64,000 bases of DNA from positions 5,737,501-5,801,500 of the forward strand of contig JBBBDQ010000913.1 of NCBI GenBank assembly GCA_037127315.1, read 5' to 3'. The position numbers and the translations under genes were made by a program. The notes beneath the pieces were generated by a model. That model made no database searches. It was not told the origin of the DNA and was given only the letters and a program-made list of their open reading frames with translations. Positions within the stretch are counted from its first letter, which is position 1. Each line of letters opens with the position of its first letter. Positions 20,126 through 29,643 of this stretch are shown here, one piece after another. This DNA comes from Ascarosepion bandense (taxonomy: Eukaryota > Mollusca > Cephalopoda > Sepiida > Sepiidae).

Positions 20126-20739
20126 GTTCAGCTATAAAGCAGACCCCTATACACTTCCTTTCTGAAAAATCCTTCAACGTCTACTTTTCTTGCTTTCTGG
20201 CTTGTTAAAGAATCTCCAATCCCATTCTTTGCGGTCGTTTGCTTTCTTTATCTTGGCTTGAATCTTAGCACTCTGGCGCCAGTGATAAAATTACGCAACT
20301 AACTCTGTTCCCAAGCAGACCAAACGTTAATTATTCACGATGCAGAATTTAAGAGGCACTTAAGACTTGTGGTAGATTTTAAATATCAAAACGCTTATGG
20401 TGCCAACTAAAGCTTTTCACGTTAATTGTTAATGCGTCATCATCTATTTTATTAATTCTTCATAATTTCATTCATGAATTACGTTTGTGTTTTCATCGGT
20501 TTACGTTGTTTGTTTCTCTAGCAAATAATTTTATATATTTACTATTTGAGTTTTAATCTTTCATATTAAATGAATTTCGGCCATTATTTTGTTTAATCGA
20601 TTACACTATCTCAGATAAGAGATATTTCCTATCTATCCATGTATTATATCTATAACTATGCCATTTCCCGTTTAATTTCTTATCTATCTTATTGCTTATT
20701 TCTCTTTCTATTTCTCCCTTTCTCTCTCTCTCTCTCTCT

Positions 20740-20742
<3 letters not shown>
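20126..20742. other. Unassigned DNA
   Basis: One short - strand frame at 20174-20275 is lysine-rich with ordinary codon use (ends ...KKSRR then stop). It might be a relic exon, but nothing else supports it. Confidence 0.35.

Positions 20743-20786
<44 letters not shown>
20743..20786 (+). repeat. (TA)n microsatellite
   Basis: About 21 TA units after a CT tract, bordering the foldback arm. Confidence 0.95.
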
Positions 20787-20788
<2 letters not shown>

Positions 20789-20790
20789 AA

Positions 20791-20890
20791 AAATTTAGGC
20801 AGACACGTTATTTCATGGTAAATCGGAAGTGTAGGCCTATATCAGGCGAACCATCATCAGCTTCCGTCTTTATTGTACAAAAGATGTTAT
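20791..20890. repeat. Single arm of the family-5 foldback repeat
   Basis: Matches the left arm at 181-274. The - strand hammerhead-like motif is at 20824-20866, with a perfect 6-bp stem I (CGGAAG/CUUCCG) but GAUA in place of GAAA, so it is predicted inactive. Confidence 0.75.
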
Positions 20891-20995
20891 AACGAATGAA
20901 ATTCACAAAGAACTAAAAAAAAAACACGAATAAAAATAAAGGTCGCTCTCTTAAAAGAGAAAATTTAAGAAACATACATTATTATCTTAGAGAGT

Positions 20996-21037
20996 TATCT
21001 TACCCCTTTGGATTCTTCTATATATCCACCCCGAATG

Positions 21038-21055
<18 letters not shown>
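20996..21055 (+). repeat. 60-bp exact direct duplication, copy 1
   Basis: Identical to 22041-22100; both are followed by a long (TA)n tract. The 1045-bp offset contains SINE P and a LINE fragment. Confidence 0.95.

Positions 21056-21098
<43 letters not shown>
21041..21098 (+). repeat. (TA)n microsatellite
   Basis: About 28 TA units. Confidence 0.97.
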
Positions 21099-21100
<2 letters not shown>

Positions 21101-21102
21101 CT

Positions 21103-21233
21103 TCCGGGTGCCATGTAGTTAACTTCCTTTAGATGAACCTTCAAAATTATTTGTTCCTCACTACTGTAGCCAGGTTTTCAAATTACACGGTTGCGTGACG
21201 CATGAAATTGTCACCACATGGTATTAATCCCAG

Positions 21234-21240
<7 letters not shown>
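21103..21240 (-). repeat. Dispersed repeat, inverted partner of 18766-18905
   Basis: Reverse complement of that locus, followed by CT and TA tracts. Confidence 0.8.
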
Positions 21241-21315
<75 letters not shown>

Positions 21316-21316
<1 letters not shown>

Positions 21317-21490
21317 CACATCGGCGTAGTTTAATGGCTAGCAAGCTTGTCTCGCTAGAATCATTATAACTGAGTAGTGAGTTCGTTCCTCACTGGGTAC
21401 CTCCTACTTTCGGCTGTGTGTTACGTCTAAGCCACGCTTAGAAAATCATCTTTCTCCAGATTTGGGGGTTGGGTGCAGGACTAACAAAGT
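21316..21490 (+). mobile_element. tRNA-derived SINE, family P
   Basis: Box A 'gtagtttaatggctagc' and box B 'gagttcgttcc' are followed by 'cactgggtacctcctacttt' and the body 'gggggttgggtgcaggac'. The end runs into a TA tract. The opposite-strand copy at 49262-49456 is more complete. The body is shared with the 5S-headed SINE at 26014. Confidence 0.8.
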
Positions 21491-21549
21491 TTATATATAT
21501 ATATATATACTAATAGATATTTTATGTTTTACGCACGACTCTGAGTTTC

Positions 21550-22040
21550 TTGCACATATGCAAATCAACAATCCGACCCTGCATAGGATATCTGGTCAGG
21601 CGCCCCTGCTGTTCATCTCAAGGTTCTCGACAGGCTCCAAAAGAGAATTTGTAATGTGATCGGTCCAAACCTGGCTGCTTGACTCCAGCCACTTTCTCAC
21701 CGGCGGGATGTGGCGTCTCTCTGTCTTTTCTACAAATATTTTCATGTCTTCTGCTCCGAAGAACTTAAGTCACTGGTGCACTCACCACAACAATTTACTC
21801 GAGCAACCAGACTGGCAACAAGGTTCCACCCTTTTACAGTCAAATCTACCAAATGCAGCCGACAATTCTACTCCAGCAGCTTCTTTTCTCGAACTTCCCA
21901 CCTGTGGAACGCCCCTCCGTAAACTTGCTTTACTGACAGCTACAACCTCCAGGAATTTAAATGCAATGTCGATTCCCATCTCTTATCCACTTGACTCCAG
22001 TCCTTCCTCGTTATTTCTATATCACCCCGTTTATATTGTT
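21550..22040 (+). pseudogene. LINE ORF2 C-terminus fragment
   Basis: Encodes, with frameshifts, SGQAPLLFISRF..., HRRDVASLCLFYKYFH, then a TRATRLATRFHPFTVK segment, then SSFFSRTSHLWNAPP and the 3' UTR start. The 3' tail is missing; the sequence switches abruptly to the 60-bp duplication at 22041. Confidence 0.85.
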
Positions 22041-22092
22041 CTTAGAGAGTTATCTTACCCCTTTGGATTCTTCTATATATCCACCCCGAATG

Positions 22093-22100
<8 letters not shown>
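22041..22100 (+). repeat. 60-bp exact direct duplication, copy 2
   Basis: See 20996-21055. Confidence 0.95.
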
Positions 22101-22142
<42 letters not shown>

Positions 22143-22145
<3 letters not shown>

Positions 22146-22568
22146 TGTTTGTCGTCATACGGCATATATATAAAAATATAAAGTTATATTTTTATTAATG
22201 ACGATGAACCGTGTAGAATAGGGAACAGAGAATTGAGAGAGCGCGCTTCTAATGGGTTGACGGGAGTGTAGTCTTATCTGTTGTGTCTCTCTTCACCGGC
22301 CGATCTCTGTTGCTCCTCTACTGCTACTGTGGTCTGTCTGTCTGTCTGGTGAAATCCGTGCGCCGAGGTCTTTTTATAATCTCCAAACCGGGACTTCCGG
22401 TTTTGCCACGCCCACGTAATTCTCAGAGACACCTGTTCTGTTTGCCTCTGTAGCCATTTCCGCTACTGCCGGAAATAAGGTCAAACAAACATCCGTTCCT
22501 TTCAACGACCGGAAAACACCCCCGCTTGCATCAGCCTTCCTTGGGTGGGGCCAGATTGTTATATTACA
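22143..22568 (-). mobile_element. Candidate solo LTR
   Basis: 426 bp that start TG and end CA on either strand. On the - strand it begins TGTAATATAACA. A TATAAAAAG box lies at 22370-22378, a CAGACAGACAGACC-like initiator region about 30 nt later, and AATAAA at 22191-22196. It ends ACAAACAGCA. It is GC-richer than its flanks. The left flank is a (TA)n tract, so the target-site duplication cannot be read cleanly. Confidence 0.55.
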
Positions 22569-22667
22569 ATAGTATATTATCGGGAAATGTAGTACAAAGG
22601 TAAACGTGGACTGGAGAGTACTTTCCCTCGCAGGCGTCCTGACTCACTCATTCACTCACTATGTGAC

Positions 22668-23405
22668 TACTACTCAGTGACAGTATTTAACTTTCCCACG
22701 CAAGGTTATATGTGACACAAAGTCATTTTATAGTGGGTCTTCCCGGCCATATAGCCGGGCCAAAAAATGTCTGTCTATTTTTACCGAGTCGTGATTCTAC
22801 CCTTCGGCGGAACCACGACTGGGTTAGTGCTCTCTGCTCGGAAGCAGAGGGCGCCCTCTACCCGAAGGCAGAGAGCTGACAGTGTCGTAGTAGCGGAGGT
22901 AAATCCGCGACTCTACTACTCAGTGACAGTATTTAGTCACCTCCCCACGTAAGGTAAAATGTGACACAAGGTCTTTTTAATGTGGGTCTTCCAGGCAATA
23001 TAGACCGGCCACAAATATTTGTCTATCTTTCCCCAGTGGTGATTCTACCCTTCGGCGGAGCCACGACTGGGTTAGTGCTCCCTACCCGAAGGCAGAGAGC
23101 GCTCTCCACCCGAAGGCAGAGAGCTGACAGTGTCAATAGTAGCAGAGGCAAGTCTACTACTCAGTTACTGTATTTACTATCCTTCCCACGCAAGGCCGGA
23201 TGTGACACATGGTCATTTTATAGTGGGTATTCCCGGCCATATATCCGGGCCAAAAAATGTCTGTCTATTTTTTCCCCAGTCGTGCTTCTACCCTTCGGCG
23301 GAACCACGACTAGGTTAGTGCTCTCTGCTCGGAAGCAGAGAGCGGCCTCTACCCGAAGGCAGAGAGCTGATAGTGTCATAGCGTCGTCAGGCGAGTGCCT
23401 ACAGT
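22668..23405 (+). repeat. Tandem array of three ~245-bp GC-rich units
   Basis: Units start near 22668, 22914 and 23155 (offsets 246 and 241). Each contains 'ccttcggcgg', a 7-bp hairpin CTCTGCT/AGCAGAG around CGGA (22832-22849, 23333-23350; reshaped in unit 2), a second GGCAGAGAGCTGA element, and the GGCCAT...GGGCC block. Open frames through it are repeat-derived. Confidence 0.9.
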
Positions 23406-23503
23406 TACTTCCACTCAGAGTTGGTAGCCATATTCTAAAGGTGTGAACGAGTCCATTTGTAGGTAGGTCCCCACAATACTTATTTACATCCTTATCTCAC
23501 CGC

Positions 23504-23541
<38 letters not shown>

Positions 23542-23755
23542 TAGTAATAGTAGAATTAATGGGATAACAATCCACAGTTGGTAGCATTTACTTTTTAAAT
23601 GTGCTCGATACGTAGTAGAGCAATATATATAGTAATATTTTTATTATTGGTAAATATAATGAAAAGATTATTCATTACTAGACAAGAGCTTTCGTATTTC
23701 AGTACTATAAATAATACGTCATCAGCCGATTTCCGGTTGCTACATTTAGGAAATT

Positions 23756-23786
<31 letters not shown>

Positions 23787-23789
23787 GGA
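23406..23789. other. CT/TA tract and unassigned DNA
   Basis: A (CT)n(TA)n tract at 23504-23540 and a degenerate 'cgtcatcagccgatttcc' block; no gene. Confidence 0.5.
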
Positions 23790-24090
23790 ACAGTAGGGGG
23801 ATTTGAAATAAGTAATTCATCGAGTTTTTACTACTAGACCTCAACAGAATGCAGAAAGCACTGGATGACCGTCCCTTCCTATATTTGGAACTCATCAACA
23901 GTGCGCATCCACGACCAGGAATTGACACCCAGACAGTTACGTTATTAAACAAACGTCATACCAACCTAACCACGGGCCCCGGTGACGAATTAAACACGAT
24001 GACGCGCCGTCCAGTGCTTTCTACATTCTGTTGAGGTCTAATAATAAAAACTCGATGAATTACTTAATTATTTCAAATCCTCCTACAATT
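23790..24090. mobile_element. 301-bp foldback element with ~79-bp inverted ends
   Basis: Left arm 23790-23868 and right arm 24011-24090 pair along their length with a few mismatches. The core (- strand, about 23885-23995) has tRNA-like boxes: 'ggttaggttggtatgac' and 'ggtgtcaattcc'. This may be a tRNA-like SINE core captured in inverted repeats, or a MITE. Confidence 0.7.
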
Positions 24091-24287
24091 TCTGTTTGTA
24101 TATCGTTGCTTGAACTAGTTTATAATGCTCTGGAGTGAGCGGCTCGGTGAGAGTAGTCGTGGCTCTGGGAGGCATCGTCTTATGGGTAAAGAAACTTGGA
24201 TGAGTTCCACCACGGAATATGTGTATGAGAGGCGCTTTACCGAGTTTAATTCGTTACCTCTTCGTCACCAGGGCGCATGGTACAGTT

Positions 24288-24289
<2 letters not shown>

Positions 24290-24332
<43 letters not shown>
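24290..24332 (+). repeat. (TA)n microsatellite
   Basis: About 21 TA units. Confidence 0.95.
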
Positions 24333-24335
<3 letters not shown>

Positions 24336-24339
<4 letters not shown>

Positions 24340-24640
24340 AACCCTAAGCAAGGCATTCCACTGCCACTATTGCGCAGGGGCTTACATAGGGGAAAGTGAT
24401 GAGAAAGAGTGGTTAGGGGTTACATAGGGAAAAGTGATGAGAAAGAGTGGTTAGGGGTTTACATAGGAGAAAGTGATGAGAAAGAGTGGGGTTACATAGA
24501 GGAAAGTGATGAAAAAGAGTGGTTAGATATAGGAAATATCAGAAGGAGGGTGATAGACGGGTAAGGATACCGAGGATGAGGGTTGGGTAGATGGGAAATG
24601 TGTTTGAGAGAATGGGTGCGAGTTAGTGTGTTAGGAGGTG
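24336..24640 (-). mobile_element. LINE 3' UTR end with local tandem expansion
   Basis: The - strand end matches the LINE tail ('ccctaagcaaggcattccactgccac' region). The block 'gggaaagtgatgagaaagag' is repeated four times at 24390-24525. Confidence 0.6.
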
Positions 24641-25339
24641 TCTATTGACCTTACAATATATATATATATGTATACATATATTTAAAAAACAAATATTACC
24701 TTATCCAAACAATTAAGGTGAGAATAGATATAGTCCTAGTGGGTTAGACTCAATAAACTAATAGAAAGCTAAGTCAATGATAGATAGGGGAATGAGGTTT
24801 GAGGTTGGAGGTGGGTAGGAGAAATATAGAGGTCACTAAAAGCTAGTGAAATGGTGTCAACTTTGTGTAACATTTAGTGTTATAGTAGATGTTTACATTT
24901 AATATGACATGTCATAGATTGTGTTGGAAGTGATTGTGGAAGGTTTTTAATTAACTTATTTATTTTGTTATGTCTATAATTATCTTAAAGGGGTGTAATT
25001 GGTATAATAAGGACTAGGGTGTATTGATATGTGAAAACAAAATAAATGGCATAGTAAGGTTATATTACAGTTAAATGAAACTATTAAAGTAATTAACAGA
25101 GGATTGTGGCATCTTATATATCAATGCAAAGGTAGTAAATTTAATTGTAGAATATAGTTATATTTATAGTAGAAAATGTAATCAATTATAATTTCAGGTA
25201 AACGACTGGTGGTTTTGACAAGTGACTGTTAATTCGTTTCTTTTATTTAACAGGGTTAATTTAGGAAACTGGGTAATTTGAAATTTTCCCTGTACACACA
25301 AGAAACAGGACTCGTGTAAAGATTTACAAGTACTTTTTT
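24641..25339. other. AT-rich unassigned DNA
   Basis: No gene or repeat recognised. It may be part of the Penelope-like relic that follows. Confidence 0.5.
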
Positions 25340-25650
25340 TTATATATATATTTTTCATTTTATGGTGGGGGTTTTAGTGACTTCTTTTGAATGCCAAAAT
25401 TATATAGAAAGAGATGTTCTATTGCTGGACGTCTTATTATTAAAAGATAAAATATGTTGATGCCATCGAGATTTGAAGGTGTTCTTGGTGCTACCAATGT
25501 AAACATTATTAACAGTTGGGTTTTCAGTGGTGGGAATAGGGAAACAATAGAATCAGTTAGACATCTATTTTGTAATGAACACTCATTCGGATTTCGACAA
25601 TTGCATGTATTGATATTATTGTCTTTTTGCATATAGAGTCTTACGTACGT
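25340..25650 (-). pseudogene. Penelope-like element, C-terminal GIY-YIG endonuclease fragment
   Basis: On the - strand a frame from 25632 encodes a Cys-rich linker (NTCNCRNPNECSLQNRCL) that in Penelope-like elements precedes the endonuclease. After a frameshift near 25500 it continues in another frame with YIGSTKNTFKSRWHQH, the GIY-YIG core with its Arg, followed by a SFNN...SLS segment before a stop. The domain nicks the target for reverse transcription. The reverse transcriptase part is not seen. It is broken by the frameshift and an in-frame stop and is non-functional. Confidence 0.75.
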
Positions 25651-25945
25651 TAAGTTCCGAACACAATAAGCACATTGTTACCGTGTTCATAATTGAAATT
25701 ATTAACTGTAGGATTTCTCTTTTTTATTAGTAATGCCTCCATTATTTTTAATCTTCTTTTGCATGTGGATGCCGCTGTTAAGTAAAACAAAATTTATTCT
25801 TGATAATGGTTAAAGTATAGCCGAAAGTACAAAACCTTTGGACATTTCTTATATAATTTGAGTTCCGAACAGGAAAAAAATTATACGAACACATGACAAA
25901 TAATATAAAATCTTAATGATAATACCTTGCCTGTCATTTTTAATG

Positions 25946-25946
<1 letters not shown>
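25651..25946. other. Possible remainder of the Penelope-like relic
   Basis: On the + strand a degenerate hammerhead-like block at about 25795-25830 (TTGATAATGG...AGCCGAAAG) lacks a proper core. No open frame. Confidence 0.4.

Positions 25947-26012
<66 letters not shown>
25947..26012 (+). repeat. Compound (CA)n(TA)n microsatellite
   Basis: About 21 CA units followed by a TA tract. Confidence 0.97.
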
Positions 26013-26013
<1 letters not shown>

Positions 26014-26131
26014 GTCTATGGGTATATCGTGTTGAATACACCGGTTCCCGTCCGATCACCGAAGTTAAGCAACATCGAGCCTGGTCAGTACTTAAATGGG
26101 TGACCATTTGGGAATACCAGGTGCTGCAAAC
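26014..26131 (+). pseudogene. 5S rRNA-derived sequence (head of a SINE)
   Basis: 118 nt matching animal 5S rRNA along its whole length: 'gttgaatacaccggttc', 'gatcaccgaagttaagcaac', 'gcctggtcagtacttaaatg', 'gggtgacc', 'gggaataccaggtgctg'. The internal promoter blocks (box A region and box C 'atgggtgacc') are kept. Both ends are altered, so the closing helix I is poor. The following sequence is a SINE body, so this is the 5S promoter of a 5S-type SINE. Confidence 0.85.
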
Positions 26132-26290
26132 GTAAGGACCAAGAATAGTCCACAGGTTTGGGGGTTTGGGGGTTTGGGGGTTGGGTGCAGGACTAAAAAC
26201 CCTGCCCCGTAAAAAACAGTTTGTTACAGAAACAGCAACAAAAAGTTGCTGCCCTATGCACCATCTGAGTGTGATGGATGGATGGATGGA
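26132..26290 (+). mobile_element. Body of the 5S-headed SINE
   Basis: Contains a 'gtttggg' run repeated three times, then 'gggttgggtgcaggactaaa' and 'cctgccccgtaaaaaacag', the same body as the tRNA-headed SINE P copies at 21316 and 49262. It ends in (GGAT)n and (GAT)n. Confidence 0.75.
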
Positions 26291-26372
26291 TGGATGGATG
26301 GATAATGATAATGATGATGATGATGATGATTATTGTATATATATATATAGAGAGAGAGAGATAGATAGAGAG
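26276..26372 (+). repeat. (GGAT)n, (GAT)n, (TA)n and (GA)n tract
   Basis: Successive simple repeats forming the tail of the 5S-headed SINE. Confidence 0.9.
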
Positions 26373-26575
26373 AGTGAGTGTTGAATTGCGATAGTATTTA
26401 GCGGTGGGATTGTTATTTTTCAGTAGTTATAACTGATAAAACTGAAAGTGCTCGATATCGGGGCGTAGATAGAGTGTTGATAGGTACAAAGAGTTTATAT
26501 TTTTAATAGAGCAGATTCATGCCGACTCTGATGTTTTGGGAGGACACCATTATGATGTTCTCACTCGACAAGGCT

Positions 26576-26577
<2 letters not shown>

Positions 26578-26614
<37 letters not shown>
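26578..26614 (+). repeat. (TA)n microsatellite
   Basis: About 18 TA units, left border of the Helitron-like fragment. Confidence 0.95.
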
Positions 26615-26615
<1 letters not shown>

Positions 26616-26617
<2 letters not shown>

Positions 26618-26743
26618 CTGTGTACATTTTCAAGAAAATCGGTTCAGCCGTTTCAGAGTCTATAGGTAACGGACACACAGACACACACACAGACACACAG
26701 ACACACACACAGAGACAAAGTTCCATTTATAAATAAGTTTAGA
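26616..26743 (-). mobile_element. Helitron-like element, 5'-end fragment (copy 3)
   Basis: Only the 5' part remains: on the - strand TCTAAACTTATTT, 'tccgttacctatagac', and 'aaaatgtacacagtt'. It is cut at the (TA)n tract. Confidence 0.75.
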
Positions 26744-26949
26744 TAGATTTAGATAAGTTGGTCCAAGAACTTTTCAACACATTTCCATATGTGTGCATCA
26801 ATGTTGTGTGATTATGCTAAAAAGCATATTGACATTTCAACATTTCCTTGTCAATGCACTCAATTCAGTAGTGGTTATTAATCTTACAGATTGAACTGTT
26901 ATACCATGAAAATTTCAGATCAAAATTTAGCTAAATCATTGTATCAGTA

Positions 26950-28175
26950 TACACTCCACCCATGTCTATTGAACAGGTGTAGAGGCTCATCCCTTGTTTC
27001 CTTGTTTAGGATGTGGTTTCCGGCTTTCTCTTTTACAATCTTTTTACTCTATTTCTTTTATTTTCAATTGGAGTAGATAGACTAAACTATCGCCCGGTTT
27101 GACACTCCACCCACGTCTATTGAACAGGTGTAGAGGCTCATCCCTTGTTTCCTTGTTTAGGATGTGGTTTCCGGCTTTCTCTTTTCCAATCTTTTTACTC
27201 TATTTCTTTTATTTTCAATTGGAGTAGATAGACTAAACTATCGCCCGGTTTGACACTCCACCCACGTCTATTGAACAGGTGTAGAGGCTCATCCCTTGTT
27301 TCCTTGTTTAGGATGTGGTTTCCGGCTTTCTCTTTTCCAATCTTTTTACTCTATTTCTTTTATTTTCAATTGGAGTAGATAGACTAAACTATCGCCCGGT
27401 TTGACACTCCACCCACGTCTATTGAACAGGTGTAGAGGCTCATCCCTTGTTTCCTTGTTTAGGATGTGGTTTCCGGCTTTCTCTTTTACAATCTTTTTAC
27501 TCTATTTCTTTTATTTTCAATTGGAGTAGATAGACTAAACTATCGCCCGGTTTGACACTCCACCCACGTCTATTGAACAGGTGTAGAGGCTCATCCCTTG
27601 TTTCCTTGTTTAGGATGTGGTTTCCGGCTTTCTCTTTTCCAATCTTTTTACTCTATTTCTTTTATTTTCAATTGGAGTAGATAGACTAAACTATCGCCCG
27701 GTTTGACACTCCACCCACGTCTATTGAACAGGTGTAGAGGCTCATCCCTTGTTTCCTTGTTTAGGATGTGGTTTCCGGCTTTCTCTTTTACAATCTTTTT
27801 ACTCTATTTCTTTTATTTTCAATTGGAGTAGATAGACTAAACTATCGCCCGGTTTGACACTCCACCCACGTCTATTGAACAGGTGTAGAGGCTCATCCCT
27901 TGTTTCCTTGTTTAGGATGTGGTTTCCGGCTTTCTCTTTTCCAATCTTTTTACTCTATTTCTTTTATTTTCAATTGGAGTAGATAGACTAAACTATCGCC
28001 CGGTTTGACACTCCACCCACGTCTATTGAACAGGTGTAGAGGCTCATCCCTTGTTTCCTTGTTTAGGATGTGGTTTCCGGCTTTCTCATTTCCAATCTTT
28101 TCACTCTTACGTAGCCCCCTGCACATCAGTGGCATTACCGCTTTGCTCGGGGTGATATGATTAAAAAAAAATATA
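26950..28175 (+). repeat. 151-bp tandem array (8 units) ending in a LINE-type tail
   Basis: Units start at 26950, 27101, 27252, 27403, 27554, 27705, 27856 and 28007, spaced exactly 151 bp and nearly identical. They differ mainly at one position (ttttAcaatc or ttttCcaatc, in the order A C C A C A C). The last unit switches to 'ctcttacgtagccccctgca', 'catcagtggcattaccgc' and 'ggggtgatatgattaaaa', the LINE 3' tail. Single units are at 42880 and 46911, so the array expanded inside a transposon 3' UTR. Confidence 0.95.
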
Positions 28176-28183
28176 TATAATAA

Positions 28184-28714
28184 GGACCATGGTAAAACAT
28201 GTCAAACTATAAAAACAAATAGTTTAATGCTATCGCTTAAAAAACAACTGAAACAGAAAAAGAAAAGTGTTCACAGATGTCCGAATCTGCCTTTGGTGAA
28301 CATTTGTTGACTCTGCAGATAGCTTTTCTGTTTTGCGCACAGATTGTTCTTCATTCCACCTCATTGCCCTGAAGTCTTTGACGATTTAGTCAAATCCTGC
28401 TTCTCTGGGCAAACAAAAAGGTCTCAAGCTCCAGTTAGATTTATTCGGGTCAGTTGGTGAAGGTTTATGATGGGAAATTTTTTTCTCCCCACTTTCCTAA
28501 AAATTACCTATTTTTCATCCCTGAATTTTAAATTTTCTTCCGATATATATGTCCAGGATTAGTTCTGTCGGACGAAAAGTTTGCCTCGGGTTTTGCTTTT
28601 TTTTAAAATCAGATCTTTTGATCTTTTTGAAATTTGTTTTTCTGTTTCAATTGTTTTTTAAACAATATCATTAAACTATTTGTTTTTATAGTTTGACATT
28701 TTTCATCATGGTCC
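28184..28714. repeat. Inverted repeat, ~80-bp arms, ~370-bp spacer
   Basis: Left arm 28184-28262 and right arm 28635-28714 are complementary (from 'ggaccatg' to the 'ctgaaacagaaaa' block). The spacer has no open frame. Confidence 0.8.
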
Positions 28715-28758
28715 TCCTCCTTAAATATATATTTTTTGCGTTTTGTTGTACGAAAAAA

Positions 28759-28762
<4 letters not shown>

Positions 28763-28801
<39 letters not shown>
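28763..28801 (+). repeat. (TA)n microsatellite
   Basis: About 19 TA units; followed by a degenerate 'ccctgacgatccgtattgaac' block reminiscent of hammerhead family 3. Confidence 0.95.
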
Positions 28802-28809
<8 letters not shown>

Positions 28810-28996
28810 ATAGGCGACTTGCCCTGACGATCCGTATTGAACACTTTTTAATACAACTGTGTACTGGTCTAACTTAATTATGACCAAAAACTTAGGAATT
28901 ATATATATATATATATTGAAAACAGAAATAGCAAGTAATATTAATAACAGTAAATCTACACTTTAGGCAAAACGTTCACGGCTTCTCGCACTTTTT

Positions 28997-29033
<37 letters not shown>

Positions 29034-29037
<4 letters not shown>

Positions 29038-29643
29038 CCTGTTTCTTTAACTTGTTTCTTACCTCACTAATCTCATCAATTTTTATTTATCTAAACACCT
29101 ACACTGCCTTTTGAAGTCTTTGTATGTGATGTGGCGTGGCGCATTTGTGGGCATGCGCCGTGCTTGTTTGTGGAAATTTTAGGTAAATAACTTTGCAAAG
29201 AAAATGTTCGAAACAAAATGCCCTACGTAGCAACGTTCACTATTTTCTTTTTAATAGGGAAAACTGTATAAATATATTAAAAACTTTATAAATATGTTAA
29301 GAACTTTCTATATACATATATTTTATAACCAAAACAAAATTTCGTAGAAAAAATACGTAAAAATTATGCAACACTTATTTCGATTAATCACTTGACTCAG
29401 AACGATTACTTCACTACTTATATAAATGAAAAAAAAAACAAAACATATAGTTGGCAATAATATAAGTGATGACTGTAAAAAGGCACTTGATTATTTATGG
29501 CTAATATGTTTAGATCATGAACTGTTGTTTTTTTTCTTTTTCCCTGCACAGTAAATGTCGTCACTTTTCGTTTTTCTCTTTTCTTTCTTTCTATCTTTAA
29601 AATACACTTCTGTTCTTTTTTTCTTTCTTTGTGTTTTTAATCG
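29034..29643. other. AT-rich unassigned DNA
   Basis: No gene or named repeat recognised. Confidence 0.5.

Noticed and set aside
21708..22181. 157-codon frame and other frames ending in IYIYIYI runs
   Set aside because: The right half is translated (TA)n and the left half is the LINE ORF2 end in a wrong frame.
22961..23446. 161-codon frame
   Set aside because: Runs through the GC-rich tandem array; the repeated peptide reflects the DNA repeat.
23705..23745. CUGAUGA...GAAA on the - strand near 23720
   Set aside because: Core words are present, but stem II has only three pairs plus an offset, and no stem I or III is found.
26014..26131. Functional 5S rRNA gene
   Set aside because: End helix disrupted and SINE body attached.
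28812..28845. CCUGACGAUCC...GAAC block
   Set aside because: GAAA is changed and stem II does not pair; at most a decayed family-3 ribozyme.
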